Assembly (NCBI RefSeq): GCF_016901775.1
Contig: NZ_JACJKW010000005.1
Location: forward strand, 1 to 64,000
Length of the DNA: 64,000 bases
Origin: Intestinimonas butyriciproducens
Lineage (GTDB): Bacteria > Bacillota > Clostridia > Oscillospirales > Butyricicoccaceae
Reading direction: 5' to 3'
Shown one piece after another: positions 8,442 to 17,007 of this stretch. The notes beneath the pieces are model-generated. The model was not told the origin of the DNA. It ran no database searches and was given only the letters and a program-made list of their open reading frames with translations. Positions within the stretch are counted from its first letter, which is position 1. Every line of letters starts with the position of its first letter. Both the position numbers and the translations under genes were made by a program.

Positions 8442-10547
8442 ATGCGACAGAAAATGCCCTATGACCGGATGTTTCCCAATCGCGGCCCTGCCCGGGGACA
8501 GTGCCCCCAGGGTACATGGCGGGGAACTGAGCCGGTCTGCCCACGGCCGGGGCATAGCTATTATCCGCCGGTCAGAGTGGGAAGACCTTTCCAGGACAAT
8601 CAGGGGCGGCAGCAGCAGGCCTGGCATACCGGGGCCTGGCAGCAGCCCATGCTCCGGAGAGAAGAGTGGCAGGAAGAAACCGGTCCCTCCGATCCCATGG
8701 CTCCTCAGGAACCCACCGTTCCGGAAGCGCCGGAATATCCTGTGCTTCCAGAAGAGCCGGAGGCGCCCCAGGAGCCGGTAGTGCCGGAGGAGCCAGAGGT
8801 ACCGGAAGTTCCTCAGGAACCGGAAGAGCCAGAAATGCCGGAATGCCCGGAATGCCCGGAATGCCCGGAGTGTCCTTCGGAGCCGGAAGAGCCAGAAATG
8901 CCGGAGCATCCGGAGTGCCCGGAGTGTCCTTCGGAACCGGAAGAGCCAGAAATACCAGAGTGCCCGGAGCATCCATGTCCGCCCTGCCGTCCCAATCCCT
9001 GCCCGCCTTGCGGCCATCCAATGACCCCGGAAGAGTGCCAGAAGATGCAGCATTATACCCCATTGCCCCAGCGGCCCATTCCCCAGGCCTGCCGTCAGAA
9101 TGGCTGCATTACCGACAACCAGGGAGCTATGGCCCAGAATGACAACCATTCCCTCACCGTGGGATGCAATGGCCCCATGCTGATGAAGGATGCCTATTAT
9201 CTGGAAAAGATGGCCCACTTTGACCGGGAACGCATTCCCGAGCGGGTGGTCCATGCCAATGGCACCGGAGCTTTTGGCTATTTTCAGACCACTTGCTCCA
9301 TGGCCCGATACACCAAAGCCGGACTCTTTTCCCAGGCCGGTAAGGTGACGCCGGTATTTGTCCGGTTTTCCACTGTGGCAGGCCACAAAGGCAGTGCAGA
9401 TACCTTGCGGGATCCTCGGGGATTTGCAGTGAAATTTTACACAGAGGAAGGCAATCTGGATATTGTGGGTCTGAATTTCCCCGTATTCTTTATCCGCGAT
9501 GCCATGAAATTCCCTGATTTGCTCCATTCTCTCAAGCCTGCACCCGATACCGGTGTAAAAGACAACGCCCGTTTCTGGGATTTTTACAGCCAGATGCCGG
9601 AATGCACCAATATGATCACATATCTGTACTCCGATGAAGGAACCATTCCTTCCTATCGGAAGATGGATGGATTCGGCGTCAATACTTATGTGTGGGTCAA
9701 TAGCCAGGGTGAACGGTTTTATGTGAAATACCACTTCCGCTCCCACCAGGGGAAAGAGACGGTGGATCGCCATGAAGCGGCCCGCCTGGCCGGGGTGGAG
9801 CCGGATGTGGCAAAAACCGATCTGTACCGCACTTTGGAAAGCGGGCAAACGGCAGCCTGGGATCTGGCGGTACAGCTGATGCCCATCTGTCAGGCGTCCA
9901 TGCAGAAATTTGATCCTCTGGACGATACCAAACTGTGGCCGGAAGAGCAATTCCCCCTGCATAAAGTGGGGCAGCTGGTGCTCAACCGGAATTTTGAAAA
10001 CGAATTTGTCCAGGTGGAGCAGTCGGCCTTCTGCCCGGCCAATCTGGTGCCCGGCATCGAGTTTTCCGATGACAAGATGCTGGCCGGGCGGGTGTTTTCC
10101 TATGGGGATGCCCAGCGTTATCGGGTGGGGCCCAATTACACAGAACTTCCCATCAACCGCCCCCGTACACCGGCCAACAATTACCAGCAGGACGGCATGA
10201 TGCGCACTTCCTTCCGGAAAGGAACGGTGAATTATTATCCCCACAGTGGTGCTTTGGGCTGCGGGCCCCAGCAGAAAACGGCCTGCCCTCCCTATACCGC
10301 TCCGTATTCCCGGGGAAATCAGATCCGCTCTCCTTTGTACCAGGCCGATGACTTTACCCAGGCCGGAGAGCGCTTCCGGGGAATGAGCCGGTTGGAGCAG
10401 GAGCATCTGGCGGATAACATTGCCGTAGAGCTGGCGCAGACGCCTGCTGTGATCTCGGGCCAGTGCCTGGAATATTTCAGAAAAGCCTGTCCCCAGTGGG
10501 CTGATATGGTGGAAAAAGCCATGAAAGGCTATGAAAACCGGCATTGA
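8442..10547 (+). CDS. katA: Heme catalase with Cys-Pro-Glu repeat N-terminal extension
   Basis: A 701-residue monofunctional heme catalase fused to a long atypical N-terminus. Residues from about 222 to 701 are a complete small-subunit catalase: catalytic His271 in VVHANGTGAFG, Asn345 in GLNFPVFFIRDAMKFPD, the RDPRGFAVKFYTEEGN stretch, and proximal heme ligand Tyr554 in VFSYGDAQRYR. The first 220 residues have no counterpart in ordinary catalases. They comprise a Gln/Arg/Pro-rich start (residues 1-85), then about 100 residues of Pro-Glu repeats including runs of PEC units, then a PCPPCRPNPCPPC cluster. The repeat DNA has a 54-bp period around 8871-8970. The ATG at 8442 is favoured by GAGGT at 8431-8435; an ATG at 8436 is too close. 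The extension resembles low-complexity spore-coat or surface proteins in composition only. Confidence 0.9.
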   Translation: MRQKMPYDRMFPNRGPARGQCPQGTWRGTEPVCPRPGHSYYPPVRVGRPFQDNQGRQQQAWHTGAWQQPMLRREEWQEETGPSDPMAPQEPTVPEAPEYPVLPEEPEAPQEPVVPEEPEVPEVPQEPEEPEMPECPECPECPECPSEPEEPEMPEHPECPECPSEPEEPEIPECPEHPCPPCRPNPCPPCGHPMTPEECQKMQHYTPLPQRPIPQACRQNGCITDNQGAMAQNDNHSLTVGCNGPMLMKDAYYLEKMAHFDRERIPERVVHANGTGAFGYFQTTCSMARYTKAGLFSQAGKVTPVFVRFSTVAGHKGSADTLRDPRGFAVKFYTEEGNLDIVGLNFPVFFIRDAMKFPDLLHSLKPAPDTGVKDNARFWDFYSQMPECTNMITYLYSDEGTIPSYRKMDGFGVNTYVWVNSQGERFYVKYHFRSHQGKETVDRHEAARLAGVEPDVAKTDLYRTLESGQTAAWDLAVQLMPICQASMQKFDPLDDTKLWPEEQFPLHKVGQLVLNRNFENEFVQVEQSAFCPANLVPGIEFSDDKMLAGRVFSYGDAQRYRVGPNYTELPINRPRTPANNYQQDGMMRTSFRKGTVNYYPHSGALGCGPQQKTACPPYTAPYSRGNQIRSPLYQADDFTQAGERFRGMSRLEQEHLADNIAVELAQTPAVISGQCLEYFRKACPQWADMVEKAMKGYENRH
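8840..8974 (+). repeat. In-frame tandem repeats encoding Pro-Glu-Cys units
   Basis: A 9-bp unit (GAATGCCCG) is repeated three times from about 8841. A 54-bp (18-residue) unit beginning near 8871 recurs with few changes near 8925. All copies keep the reading frame, so copy number could vary without breaking the catalase gene. Confidence 0.7.
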
Positions 10548-10552
10548 GTGCA

Positions 10553-10583
10553 AAAAAACGGACGGCATTGCCGTCCGTTTTTT
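10553..10583. terminator. Bidirectional terminator (catalase / yjiH)
   Basis: An 8-bp stem ACGGACGG/CCGTCCGT with flanking A- and T-tracts between the convergent catalase and yjiH genes. Confidence 0.85.
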
Positions 10584-10587
10584 GTTA

Positions 10588-12036
10588 TCAGAAGAACAGA
10601 TGCATGGCCAGTGCCGCCAGAGGAATGGCGATGATGGTCCGCTCGATAAAGCAGATGATCAGCTCATGGAGCTTCACTGGGAGCTTTGTGGCCAGCATCA
10701 CAGTGCCGGTCTCCGAGAAGAAGATGATCTGCACCATGGAAACGATGCACAAAAAGAACCGGGCCGATTCCGAGAGGGCGGTCACATTTTCCGAGATCAG
10801 CAGCACCGGCAGGAACATTTCGGCGATACCCACTGGAATGGAGGGGGCAATGGCCGCAGCGTCGGGCACTTGCAGAAGCTGAAGCAGAGGCTGGAACACC
10901 AGACCGATCCACTGGAAAAGCGGGGTGTATTCCGCCAGAATCATGGCCGAAACACCGATGGCGGCCAGCATAGTCAGAACCTGGGGCATCACCTGCAGCC
11001 CTTCTTTCAGGCTGATGACGATGTCTTTGGGCACAGGGTTTGCAACGAAAGCCCGTTTGACAGCCCGGCTTCCGCCGCGGCGCAGGATGTCCTTGTCAAA
11101 ATGGGCGTCGGCTTTCCGCTCTTCTTCGGTTTGGGGCGTCTCATCGTAATATACATCAGGCTTGCGGCTGATGGGAGGAATGCGCACCACAATGGCCGAG
11201 ATGATAAAAGCGGTGATAAAGCTGATCAGGTAAATGGCGGTGAAATGCTGAGCCACGCCAGCTGTGCTGATGACCAGATAGGCAAAGCCGATGCTCACAG
11301 CGCTGAAGCAGGTAGCCACTGCCACAGCTTCCCGCTTGGTATAGACCTTTTGCCGGTAAAGACGGCTGGTGATGATGACCGCCAGGGAAGAAGAGCTGAC
11401 AAAGGAGGCGGTGGCATCCAATGCGGCTTTGCCGGGGATCTTGAACAGCGGGCGCATCAGCGGCTCCAGCAAAGCGCCGACAAACTCAATGGCTCCATAG
11501 TTCAGCAGGAAGGGCATAAAGAAGGCGCCCACCAAAATGATGAACAGCACGCCCAGCACAATGGGCGGGAAGACGCTTTCGCCGGTAGCGGCGCCAACGA
11601 TAATCTCCGGGCCCACAAAAGAAGTGGTGGTGTGCAGGGTATAGATCACAGTGTACACCGTGCCCAGACCAAAGAGGAAAGTTTGGGCAATGCCTTCTTT
11701 CCGGTAGTGCTCATAGAGCTTTTTCTGTCGTTTTCCCTTATCGATATAGCGGGAATACACATGAAGCAGGAAATTTCCGCCAATGATAATGGTCAGGACC
11801 CAGTAGCCTGCATTGCCCAGCAGATCCACAAAGAAATTGTAGATCCATCCGAAGACGATCTGGGATTCACCGCCAATGGTCAGGTTGGTGAAAAAGACAA
11901 AAATTGCAACGGCAGTACACAGGATAAAGCGGATCAATCCTTTGGTGAACTGGGATTTGCTTAAAGTGATCTGATCCAGCTCCTGGGACGAGAGGTCAGG
12001 ACTCAGCTTGATGGTTTCGGGAGCTGTTTTGGCCAT
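10588..12036 (-). CDS. yjiH: YjiH family membrane protein (nucleoside-transporter gate domain)
   Basis: A 482-residue polytopic membrane protein of the YjiH family, which carries the Gate domain shared with nucleoside transporters and spore maturation proteins. About ten hydrophobic segments are visible. The cytoplasmic loop around residues 275-330 is charged. The gene has a clear AAGGAGGTC ribosome site and lies 41 bases downstream of the ureohydrolase gene on the same strand, so the two form an operon. Family function is not established. The pairing with a ureohydrolase suggests transport of its substrate or product (guanidino compound, amine or amino acid), but that is inference. Confidence 0.8.
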   Translation of the reverse strand: MAKTAPETIKLSPDLSSQELDQITLSKSQFTKGLIRFILCTAVAIFVFFTNLTIGGESQIVFGWIYNFFVDLLGNAGYWVLTIIIGGNFLLHVYSRYIDKGKRQKKLYEHYRKEGIAQTFLFGLGTVYTVIYTLHTTTSFVGPEIIVGAATGESVFPPIVLGVLFIILVGAFFMPFLLNYGAIEFVGALLEPLMRPLFKIPGKAALDATASFVSSSSLAVIITSRLYRQKVYTKREAVAVATCFSAVSIGFAYLVISTAGVAQHFTAIYLISFITAFIISAIVVRIPPISRKPDVYYDETPQTEEERKADAHFDKDILRRGGSRAVKRAFVANPVPKDIVISLKEGLQVMPQVLTMLAAIGVSAMILAEYTPLFQWIGLVFQPLLQLLQVPDAAAIAPSIPVGIAEMFLPVLLISENVTALSESARFFLCIVSMVQIIFFSETGTVMLATKLPVKLHELIICFIERTIIAIPLAALAMHLFF

Positions 12037-12077
12037 AGAAGAGACCTCCTTATGGGGTAGTTTCTGTGGACAGGCGG

Positions 12078-13022
12078 CTATTTTTTCTTTGCGGCCAGAA
12101 TGGACAGGAACTCAAAGACAATGTTGGCCGCCATGTAGGAAGTGATCTCCCCGTGGTCATAAGCCGGGAGCACTTCCACCACATCAAAGCCGATGTAGTT
12201 CAGATCTTTCAGCTTGCGGAGCATATCCAGGGTTTCGAAAGAGGTAAAGCCGCCCACTTCGGGGGTACCGGTGCCGGGGGCATAGGCCGGATCCACAAAG
12301 TCGATGTCAAAGGTGAGGAAGCAAGGCTTGTCGCCCACCCGCTCCAGAGCGGTGCGGATCAGCTCATCGGTGCCCATCTCCCGCACCTTGTGAGCGGGGA
12401 TCAGCAGCATTCCCAGTTCGGCAGCCATTTTGTGCTCATTGGGGTCATACAAGGAGCCGCGCATGCCGATCTGAATGGAATGGGAGGGGTCAATGAGCCC
12501 TTCCTCAATGGCCCGGCGGAAGGGAGTGCCGTGGTTGTATTTTTCGCCGAAGACTTCGTCGCACAGGTCGGAGTGGGAGTCAAAGTGCACCAGAGCCACC
12601 GGACCGTGCTTTTTGGCAACCGCCCGCAGCTCAGCCAGGGTGATGGAGTGGTCGCCGCCCAGAACGATGGGAATGGCGTTTTCCTGCAAAATGCCGGCGA
12701 CGCCTTCCTCGATGGCCTTATAGGAAGGATGGATATAGCCAGGGGTGATATTGAAATCACCGATATCGCCGCCCTTGAGGGATTCCATGATGTTCACCTG
12801 CAAGATCACATTGTTGGGCTTCATCATGGCGGAAATGGCCCGGATGGCCTGGGGGCCGAAGCGGGAACCGGAGCGGAAAGAGCTGGCGGTGTCAAAAGGA
12901 GCACCGGCGATGACAAAATCCAATCCTTGGGCGGAATCCACTTTGCTCATGCGCATGAAGGTTCCGGTGTTGCAGAAGCGGGGAGAAGAAAGAGCGCTGG
13001 CGGGTTGTTTCACAGTAGACAT
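12078..13022 (-). CDS. speB: Ureohydrolase (agmatinase/arginase family)
   Basis: A 314-residue binuclear Mn ureohydrolase, hydrolysing a guanidino compound to urea and an amine or amino acid. The metal motifs are all there: GGDHSIT, HFDSHSDL (Ser replacing the common Ala of HxDAHxD), and DIDFVDPAYAPGTGTPEVGG. The family resemblance is to agmatinases, but guanidinobutyrase, formiminoglutamase or guanidinase cannot be excluded. The start at 13022 is chosen because AGGAGGT sits 6 bases upstream; the ATG at 13028 abuts it. It is first in an operon with yjiH and divergent from a LysR-type gene that probably regulates it. Confidence 0.85.
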   Translation of the reverse strand: MSTVKQPASALSSPRFCNTGTFMRMSKVDSAQGLDFVIAGAPFDTASSFRSGSRFGPQAIRAISAMMKPNNVILQVNIMESLKGGDIGDFNITPGYIHPSYKAIEEGVAGILQENAIPIVLGGDHSITLAELRAVAKKHGPVALVHFDSHSDLCDEVFGEKYNHGTPFRRAIEEGLIDPSHSIQIGMRGSLYDPNEHKMAAELGMLLIPAHKVREMGTDELIRTALERVGDKPCFLTFDIDFVDPAYAPGTGTPEVGGFTSFETLDMLRKLKDLNYIGFDVVEVLPAYDHGEITSYMAANIVFEFLSILAAKKK

Positions 13023-13089
13023 ATCCATACCTCCTGAAAGTGCAGTATCAATAAATCTTTTATGCAGCATCGACGCTTTCTATGGGTAA

Positions 13090-13095
13090 ATTGTA
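13090..13095 (-). promoter_or_regulatory. -10 element of the speB-yjiH operon, -35 lacking
   Basis: On the minus strand TACAAT lies at 13095-13090. The expected -35 position (about 13113-13118) does not resemble TTGACA and overlaps the LysR-type box at 13115-13135, which suits an activator-dependent promoter. Confidence 0.45.
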
Positions 13096-13114
13096 GCACG
13101 GTGAAAACACCATG

Positions 13115-13135
13115 GTTATAGGAAAAGACGATAAC
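13115..13135. promoter_or_regulatory. LysR-type T-N11-A operator candidate
   Basis: GTTAT, 11 bases, ATAAC form a perfect dyad of the kind bound by LysR-family regulators. A second dyad CGATA-ACA-TATCG overlaps its right side at 13129-13141. Both lie between the divergent speB and LysR genes. Confidence 0.55.
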
Positions 13136-13180
13136 ATATCGGAAATATAGAAAAAACAACCAAAATAGATAAAAAAGCAA

Positions 13181-13209
13181 CTGAAAAATTATGCTATATG
13201 TGATATAAT
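13181..13209 (+). promoter_or_regulatory. Promoter of the LysR-type gene
   Basis: CTGAAA (13181-13186), a 17-bp spacer and a perfect TATAAT (13204-13209), in a locally AT-rich stretch. It lies 46 bases downstream of the operator dyad, so autoregulation is plausible. Confidence 0.55.
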
Positions 13210-13236
13210 ATGATGCAAGCAGAGGAGGTGAAGAAC

Positions 13237-14150
13237 ATGAACATCAAGCATCTCAGCTATGTGGTGGAGATCTGCCGCTGCGGGTCCATCAACAAGGCGG
13301 CCCAGAATCTGTATATTTCCCAGTCCAGCCTCAGCGGCTCGGTAAAAAGTCTGGAAGAAGAACTGCATTATCAGCTATTCCGGCGAAAAAATTCCGGCAT
13401 TGAACTGACAGAAGAGGGGAAACTGTTTTTGGAATCGGCCAAAAAAAAAAAATATTGGCGGAGGCGGAGAAGATCTATCGGGTGCCTGAGCAGTTTTCCA
13501 GTCAGCGGAATCTGTCGGTGTGCTGCACCTATTCCACTTTGCTGATGCAGAGCTTCATCCTCTTCAAAAAATCCCACCCGGCCCCGGGAGTCCAGGACGC
13601 TTTCAAGGAGACCGGTCTGATCCAGACCATCCGGGATGCCATTGCGCAGCAGTACCGGCTGTGCATGTTTTACTGTTTCCAAAGCAGGCGGGAGCATCAC
13701 GCCCGCTATGCCGCCCGATACAATATGGTAGTGGAACCTTTGTGCGAAGGCATTCCAGCGGTGGCGCTGCTCTCCCGGCAGAATCCTCTCTCCTCCCGAC
13801 GGGACATCCGGCTGGAAGATCTGCCTACCCGCAGGCTTGTTACTTATGAGAACTTCGAATACGAAGATTGGCTGGGGATGCTGGGCATCCCGCCCAGTGC
13901 CAATGTGCTTTATATCTTTGACCGGGGCGGCCTGTTGGATGCGGTGCGCAAGGACAACTATATGGCGGTGGTTATGCATGATCCCCAGCAGCAGCGGGAA
14001 CTGGCCGACTGCGTCACTTTGCCCATCACCGGATTTTCCGATACCCTGGATGTGTGTCTCATGCGTTCCAAGTCCTATACCCTGAATGCCAGAGAGAAAA
14101 AATTCGTCCAGTTCTGCAAAAAGCGGCTTCAGGCCGCCCATGAGATCTGA
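13237..14150 (+). pseudogene. LysR-family regulator, frameshifted at a 12-A tract
   Basis: A LysR-type regulator split between two frames. The first part (ATG 13237, ribosome site AGAGGAGGTG) encodes the winged-helix DNA-binding domain with the NKAAQNLYISQSSLSGSVKSLE helix region. At 13441-13452 there are 12 consecutive A residues, after which the family-like sequence (ILAEAEKIYR, then the effector-binding domain to 14150) continues in another frame. Ten or thirteen A residues would restore one open frame of about 304-305 codons. Everything on both sides is otherwise well preserved, which suggests a recent or reversible event, polymerase slippage on A12, or a sequencing error rather than old decay. 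It is divergent from speB-yjiH, its likely target. Confidence 0.75.
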
Positions 14151-14163
14151 TTGTAAAAATATC

Positions 14164-14203
14164 AAAAGCCCCGCAGAACCATTGGGTTCTGCGGGGCTTT
14201 TTG
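14164..14203. terminator. Bidirectional terminator (LysR gene / mal)
   Basis: A long perfect stem (GCCCCGCAGAACC with its complement, ATT loop) flanked by AAAA and TTTTT. It closes both the LysR gene and the glutamate mutase operon. Confidence 0.9.
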
Positions 14204-14219
14204 AAAGGAAGGATCTTGC

Positions 14220-15470
14220 TTATTTCTTCATAGCCTCTTCATAGGCCAGAACGCGCTGCATCTCGTTGTAAACGATCATGTAGCCTTCGTCCACACCCAT
14301 GCCGGGCTTTGCCAGGATCTGGTCAGGCTGAGTAGCCATAGCCACCTGGACGCACACCTGAGCGCTCCGGTCGGTCTCATTGCAGGTACCGCCCTGATAA
14401 GCGCCGATGCCCTTCTTCTTGCAGTAGAGCACAGCTTCGGCGATGTCGTTCATGCCGCCCAGGTCGGGGGTCTTGATCTGGATCATATGGCCGGCCTTGT
14501 TGTCGGCGAAGTAGATGATGTCCTCCAGAGTGTTGCACCACTCGTCGGCCACGATCTCCACGGGGATGTTCTTCTTGTCGCAGATGGCGGTGAGATCCCG
14601 CAGAGCTTCCATCTGCTTTGTGCGGTCGCCCACATCCACGGGGCCTTCGATGCGCAGGTGGAAGGGAGCGGCAGCGTCGCACAGGGTCTTCATGTAATCG
14701 GCGATCTTCTCCAGATCGTTGTCAAAAGCAATGCCCATGGTGCCGTACACATCGATGTGCAGCACAGGCTGATAGCTCTCGTCCTTGCGCAGGGCGATGA
14801 TCCGGTCATGGAGCCACTTCACATACTCCAGCAGCTTCTCGCCGTTCTTGCCCAGCTTGGTCTCCACATGGTTGATCAGAGCATGGGGCAGAACCTGAGC
14901 GCCCTTCAGGATCATCTTGTCGGCGTTCTCATAGCGGTTGTCGCCGGACTGGGTGAAGATGGGCAGCTCCTTATCGGAAACCTTGCAGCCATATTCCTCA
15001 GCGATGACTTCGGCCATGATGGTGTGCTTGGATTTGGCCACAGCATCCAGGATGGCCTGGGTGACGCCATAGCGGATGGCGGTGTGGATGCGCTTGCCGG
15101 TTTTGGGATCGGTCATGCTGTTGATTTCGCCGGCCAGCTCCTTGAAGCTGGTGAGCTCGCGGCCGATCAGGTGGGGAGCCACCACTTCCTGGATATAGGG
15201 GATAAAGTCCTCGGCCAGGAACAGGGGATCCCGTCCGCCGGCGCCGGAATACTGCACCGCAGCGCAGTCGCCCAGGGCGATCTGGCCGTCGGAGAGAACC
15301 AGCTGCACGCTGATGGCTTCGCCAGCCATACGGATGGAGGTGAAGCCGGGGGTCATAGGCTCGCCAATGTAGGCAGCGCCGTCGTTCTTTGCGCCGGCTT
15401 TGATGGCCTTCTGGTCGTCAAAATAGAAGCCGGTGCGGCCTTTGGAACAGATTACTTTTTCGATTTTCAT
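14220..15470 (-). CDS. mal: Methylaspartate ammonia-lyase
   Basis: A 416-residue enolase-superfamily 3-methylaspartate ammonia-lyase, which removes ammonia from (2S,3S)-3-methylaspartate to give mesaconate, the second step of the methylaspartate route of glutamate fermentation. The LPHALINHVE segment holds the catalytic His and QIKTPDLGG the catalytic Lys of the family. The Mg ligands fall in HIDVYGT, RIEGPVD and ADEWCN. The length equals that of clostridial enzymes. It is the last gene of the glutamate mutase operon, 64 bases after glmE and followed by a strong terminator. Confidence 0.96.
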   Translation of the reverse strand: MKIEKVICSKGRTGFYFDDQKAIKAGAKNDGAAYIGEPMTPGFTSIRMAGEAISVQLVLSDGQIALGDCAAVQYSGAGGRDPLFLAEDFIPYIQEVVAPHLIGRELTSFKELAGEINSMTDPKTGKRIHTAIRYGVTQAILDAVAKSKHTIMAEVIAEEYGCKVSDKELPIFTQSGDNRYENADKMILKGAQVLPHALINHVETKLGKNGEKLLEYVKWLHDRIIALRKDESYQPVLHIDVYGTMGIAFDNDLEKIADYMKTLCDAAAPFHLRIEGPVDVGDRTKQMEALRDLTAICDKKNIPVEIVADEWCNTLEDIIYFADNKAGHMIQIKTPDLGGMNDIAEAVLYCKKKGIGAYQGGTCNETDRSAQVCVQVAMATQPDQILAKPGMGVDEGYMIVYNEMQRVLAYEEAMKK

Positions 15471-15534
15471 GGGAATCCCATCCTTTCGAAACGGTTGAGT
15501 GTTATATGTTCACAAAATAGAGCAGCAAACAGAG

Positions 15535-16992
15535 TTATTTATTCTTGGGGCGGCCAACCAGCTTGCCTTCGGAGATGGCGTACACATCATCGATGACCAT
15601 CTGGAAGTTGGCAGGACGCTTTTCGAACTTGGCCCGCTCTTCCAGCTTGGCGATATGAGTGCCCTTGATGTCGTCGTCGAAGGGCAGGTTGCCGAAGCTG
15701 AGGAAGCGGACGGCGCCTTCGTTGTCACGGGCGGGCAGAGCGGCGCCCCGGTTGTACTTGCTGGGGGAGAAGGGCACATCGATGACACCGGCGGCGAAAG
15801 CGGCCACAGTGGACTTTTCAAAGTCGTTGCCGCCCAGCTCCAGGGTCTTGTTCAGGATGGCCCGGGTTTCGTTCATGATCATGTGCTTTTCAGCCATGGC
15901 CCGAGGACCGTTCTTCATGGTCTGGCAGGAGAGCATGTTAGCCAGCTGCTTTGTGGCCCGCAGACCAGCGGCGTTGGCTTCCTTGGTGGGGATGCCGAAA
16001 GCCTCATGAGGAGACTTGACGATCACCTTGGTAGCACCGGCCAGAACAGCGGTGGCAGCGCCCCAGGAGATAACAGCGAAGGCCTGGGCCTCGTCCTGGG
16101 GGAATCCGCCCATCCACTGGTGGAACACAGTGGAGATGCTCACATCGGTGAAGCCGAAGCGGTCCAGATATTCCCGGGTCACTTCTTCCAGAGCGTAGAT
16201 GGCGCCGATATCCTGGTACAGGTTGCCGCACTGGCCGTAGCCCACGGAGATGTGCTTGACGCCCTGCTCAGCAGCCAGCAGCGCTTCCAGAACGGCTACG
16301 GCATGGGAGATGCAGGGGGGCACCAGGGTGCCGGTGAGGGGGCCATAGGGCTCACGGTCGATCTGCACGCCGGCTTCTTCATACAGGCCGGTGAGGCGGT
16401 CGGTGTACTTCCAGAAGCGGATGGTCTCCTCCAGGGTGCGGTCCTTGGCGTAAGGCACATTGTAGGAGATGCCGCCGCCTTCGTAGGAGGTAAAGCCGCC
16501 GGCATAGGCAATCTCGGTGAGCAGACGGGCGTCGGGAGTGCCGTGGCGGATCTGCATGGGCACGCCCACAGACTCGGTGACCTTGCGGCAGTTCATTACG
16601 CCGTGGTTGACAGCCGGGAAGCCGTTGAGCATGGCCTTGCCATGGGCGATGGATTCCTCGATGCCCTTCTGGCAGTCGTTATACAGGTTGTGACGGGTGT
16701 AGCTGTCGATGGTGGTGGGCAGCAGGTCGGCATGGCCTTCCTTCTCCAGGAATTGCATCAGCTCGATGTGCTTGTCGATCAGAGGCACGCCGGCACGGGG
16801 CTGGATCAGGGTTACCTTGTCCTTGCGGGCCTGCTCCAGCTTCTTGGAAAAGATTTTGGAATCAGGCAGAGACTTGTGGTAATCCACCGCTTCCTGGAAG
16901 TTTACATCCTTGCCGGTGGGCCAGGAAGCCAGAACTTCCTTCTGCTGGCGGCGGAACTCGTCCATTGACATCTTGTGCAATGTATCGCTCAT
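15535..16992 (-). CDS. glmE: Glutamate mutase epsilon (catalytic) subunit
   Basis: A 485-residue GlmE/MutE TIM-barrel subunit of adenosylcobalamin-dependent glutamate mutase, which rearranges L-glutamate to (2S,3S)-3-methylaspartate. Length and sequence match the family throughout (for example LIQPRAGVPLIDKHIELMQ and GGGISYNVPYAKD). It acts as a complex with GlmS, whose gene is two positions upstream, with the reactivase gene glmL between them as is usual. The start at 16992 has a GAGGATGAG ribosome site. The coding sequence uses highly biased codons, as expected for an abundant fermentation enzyme. Confidence 0.97.
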   Translation of the reverse strand: MSDTLHKMSMDEFRRQQKEVLASWPTGKDVNFQEAVDYHKSLPDSKIFSKKLEQARKDKVTLIQPRAGVPLIDKHIELMQFLEKEGHADLLPTTIDSYTRHNLYNDCQKGIEESIAHGKAMLNGFPAVNHGVMNCRKVTESVGVPMQIRHGTPDARLLTEIAYAGGFTSYEGGGISYNVPYAKDRTLEETIRFWKYTDRLTGLYEEAGVQIDREPYGPLTGTLVPPCISHAVAVLEALLAAEQGVKHISVGYGQCGNLYQDIGAIYALEEVTREYLDRFGFTDVSISTVFHQWMGGFPQDEAQAFAVISWGAATAVLAGATKVIVKSPHEAFGIPTKEANAAGLRATKQLANMLSCQTMKNGPRAMAEKHMIMNETRAILNKTLELGGNDFEKSTVAAFAAGVIDVPFSPSKYNRGAALPARDNEGAVRFLSFGNLPFDDDIKGTHIAKLEERAKFEKRPANFQMVIDDVYAISEGKLVGRPKNK

Positions 16993-17007
16993 CTTCTCAT
17001 CCTCGCT

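Noticed and set aside
8840-8974. The short repeats in the catalase gene as a CRISPR array
   Set aside because: The repeats are contiguous, in frame and without unique spacers; no cas genes are in the window.
8421-10568. Long antisense frames opposite the catalase, including a Gly-Ser-His repeat frame resembling collagen-like sequence
   Set aside because: The apparent repeats are only the complement of the Pro-Glu-Cys repeats, with no ribosome site or domain of their own.
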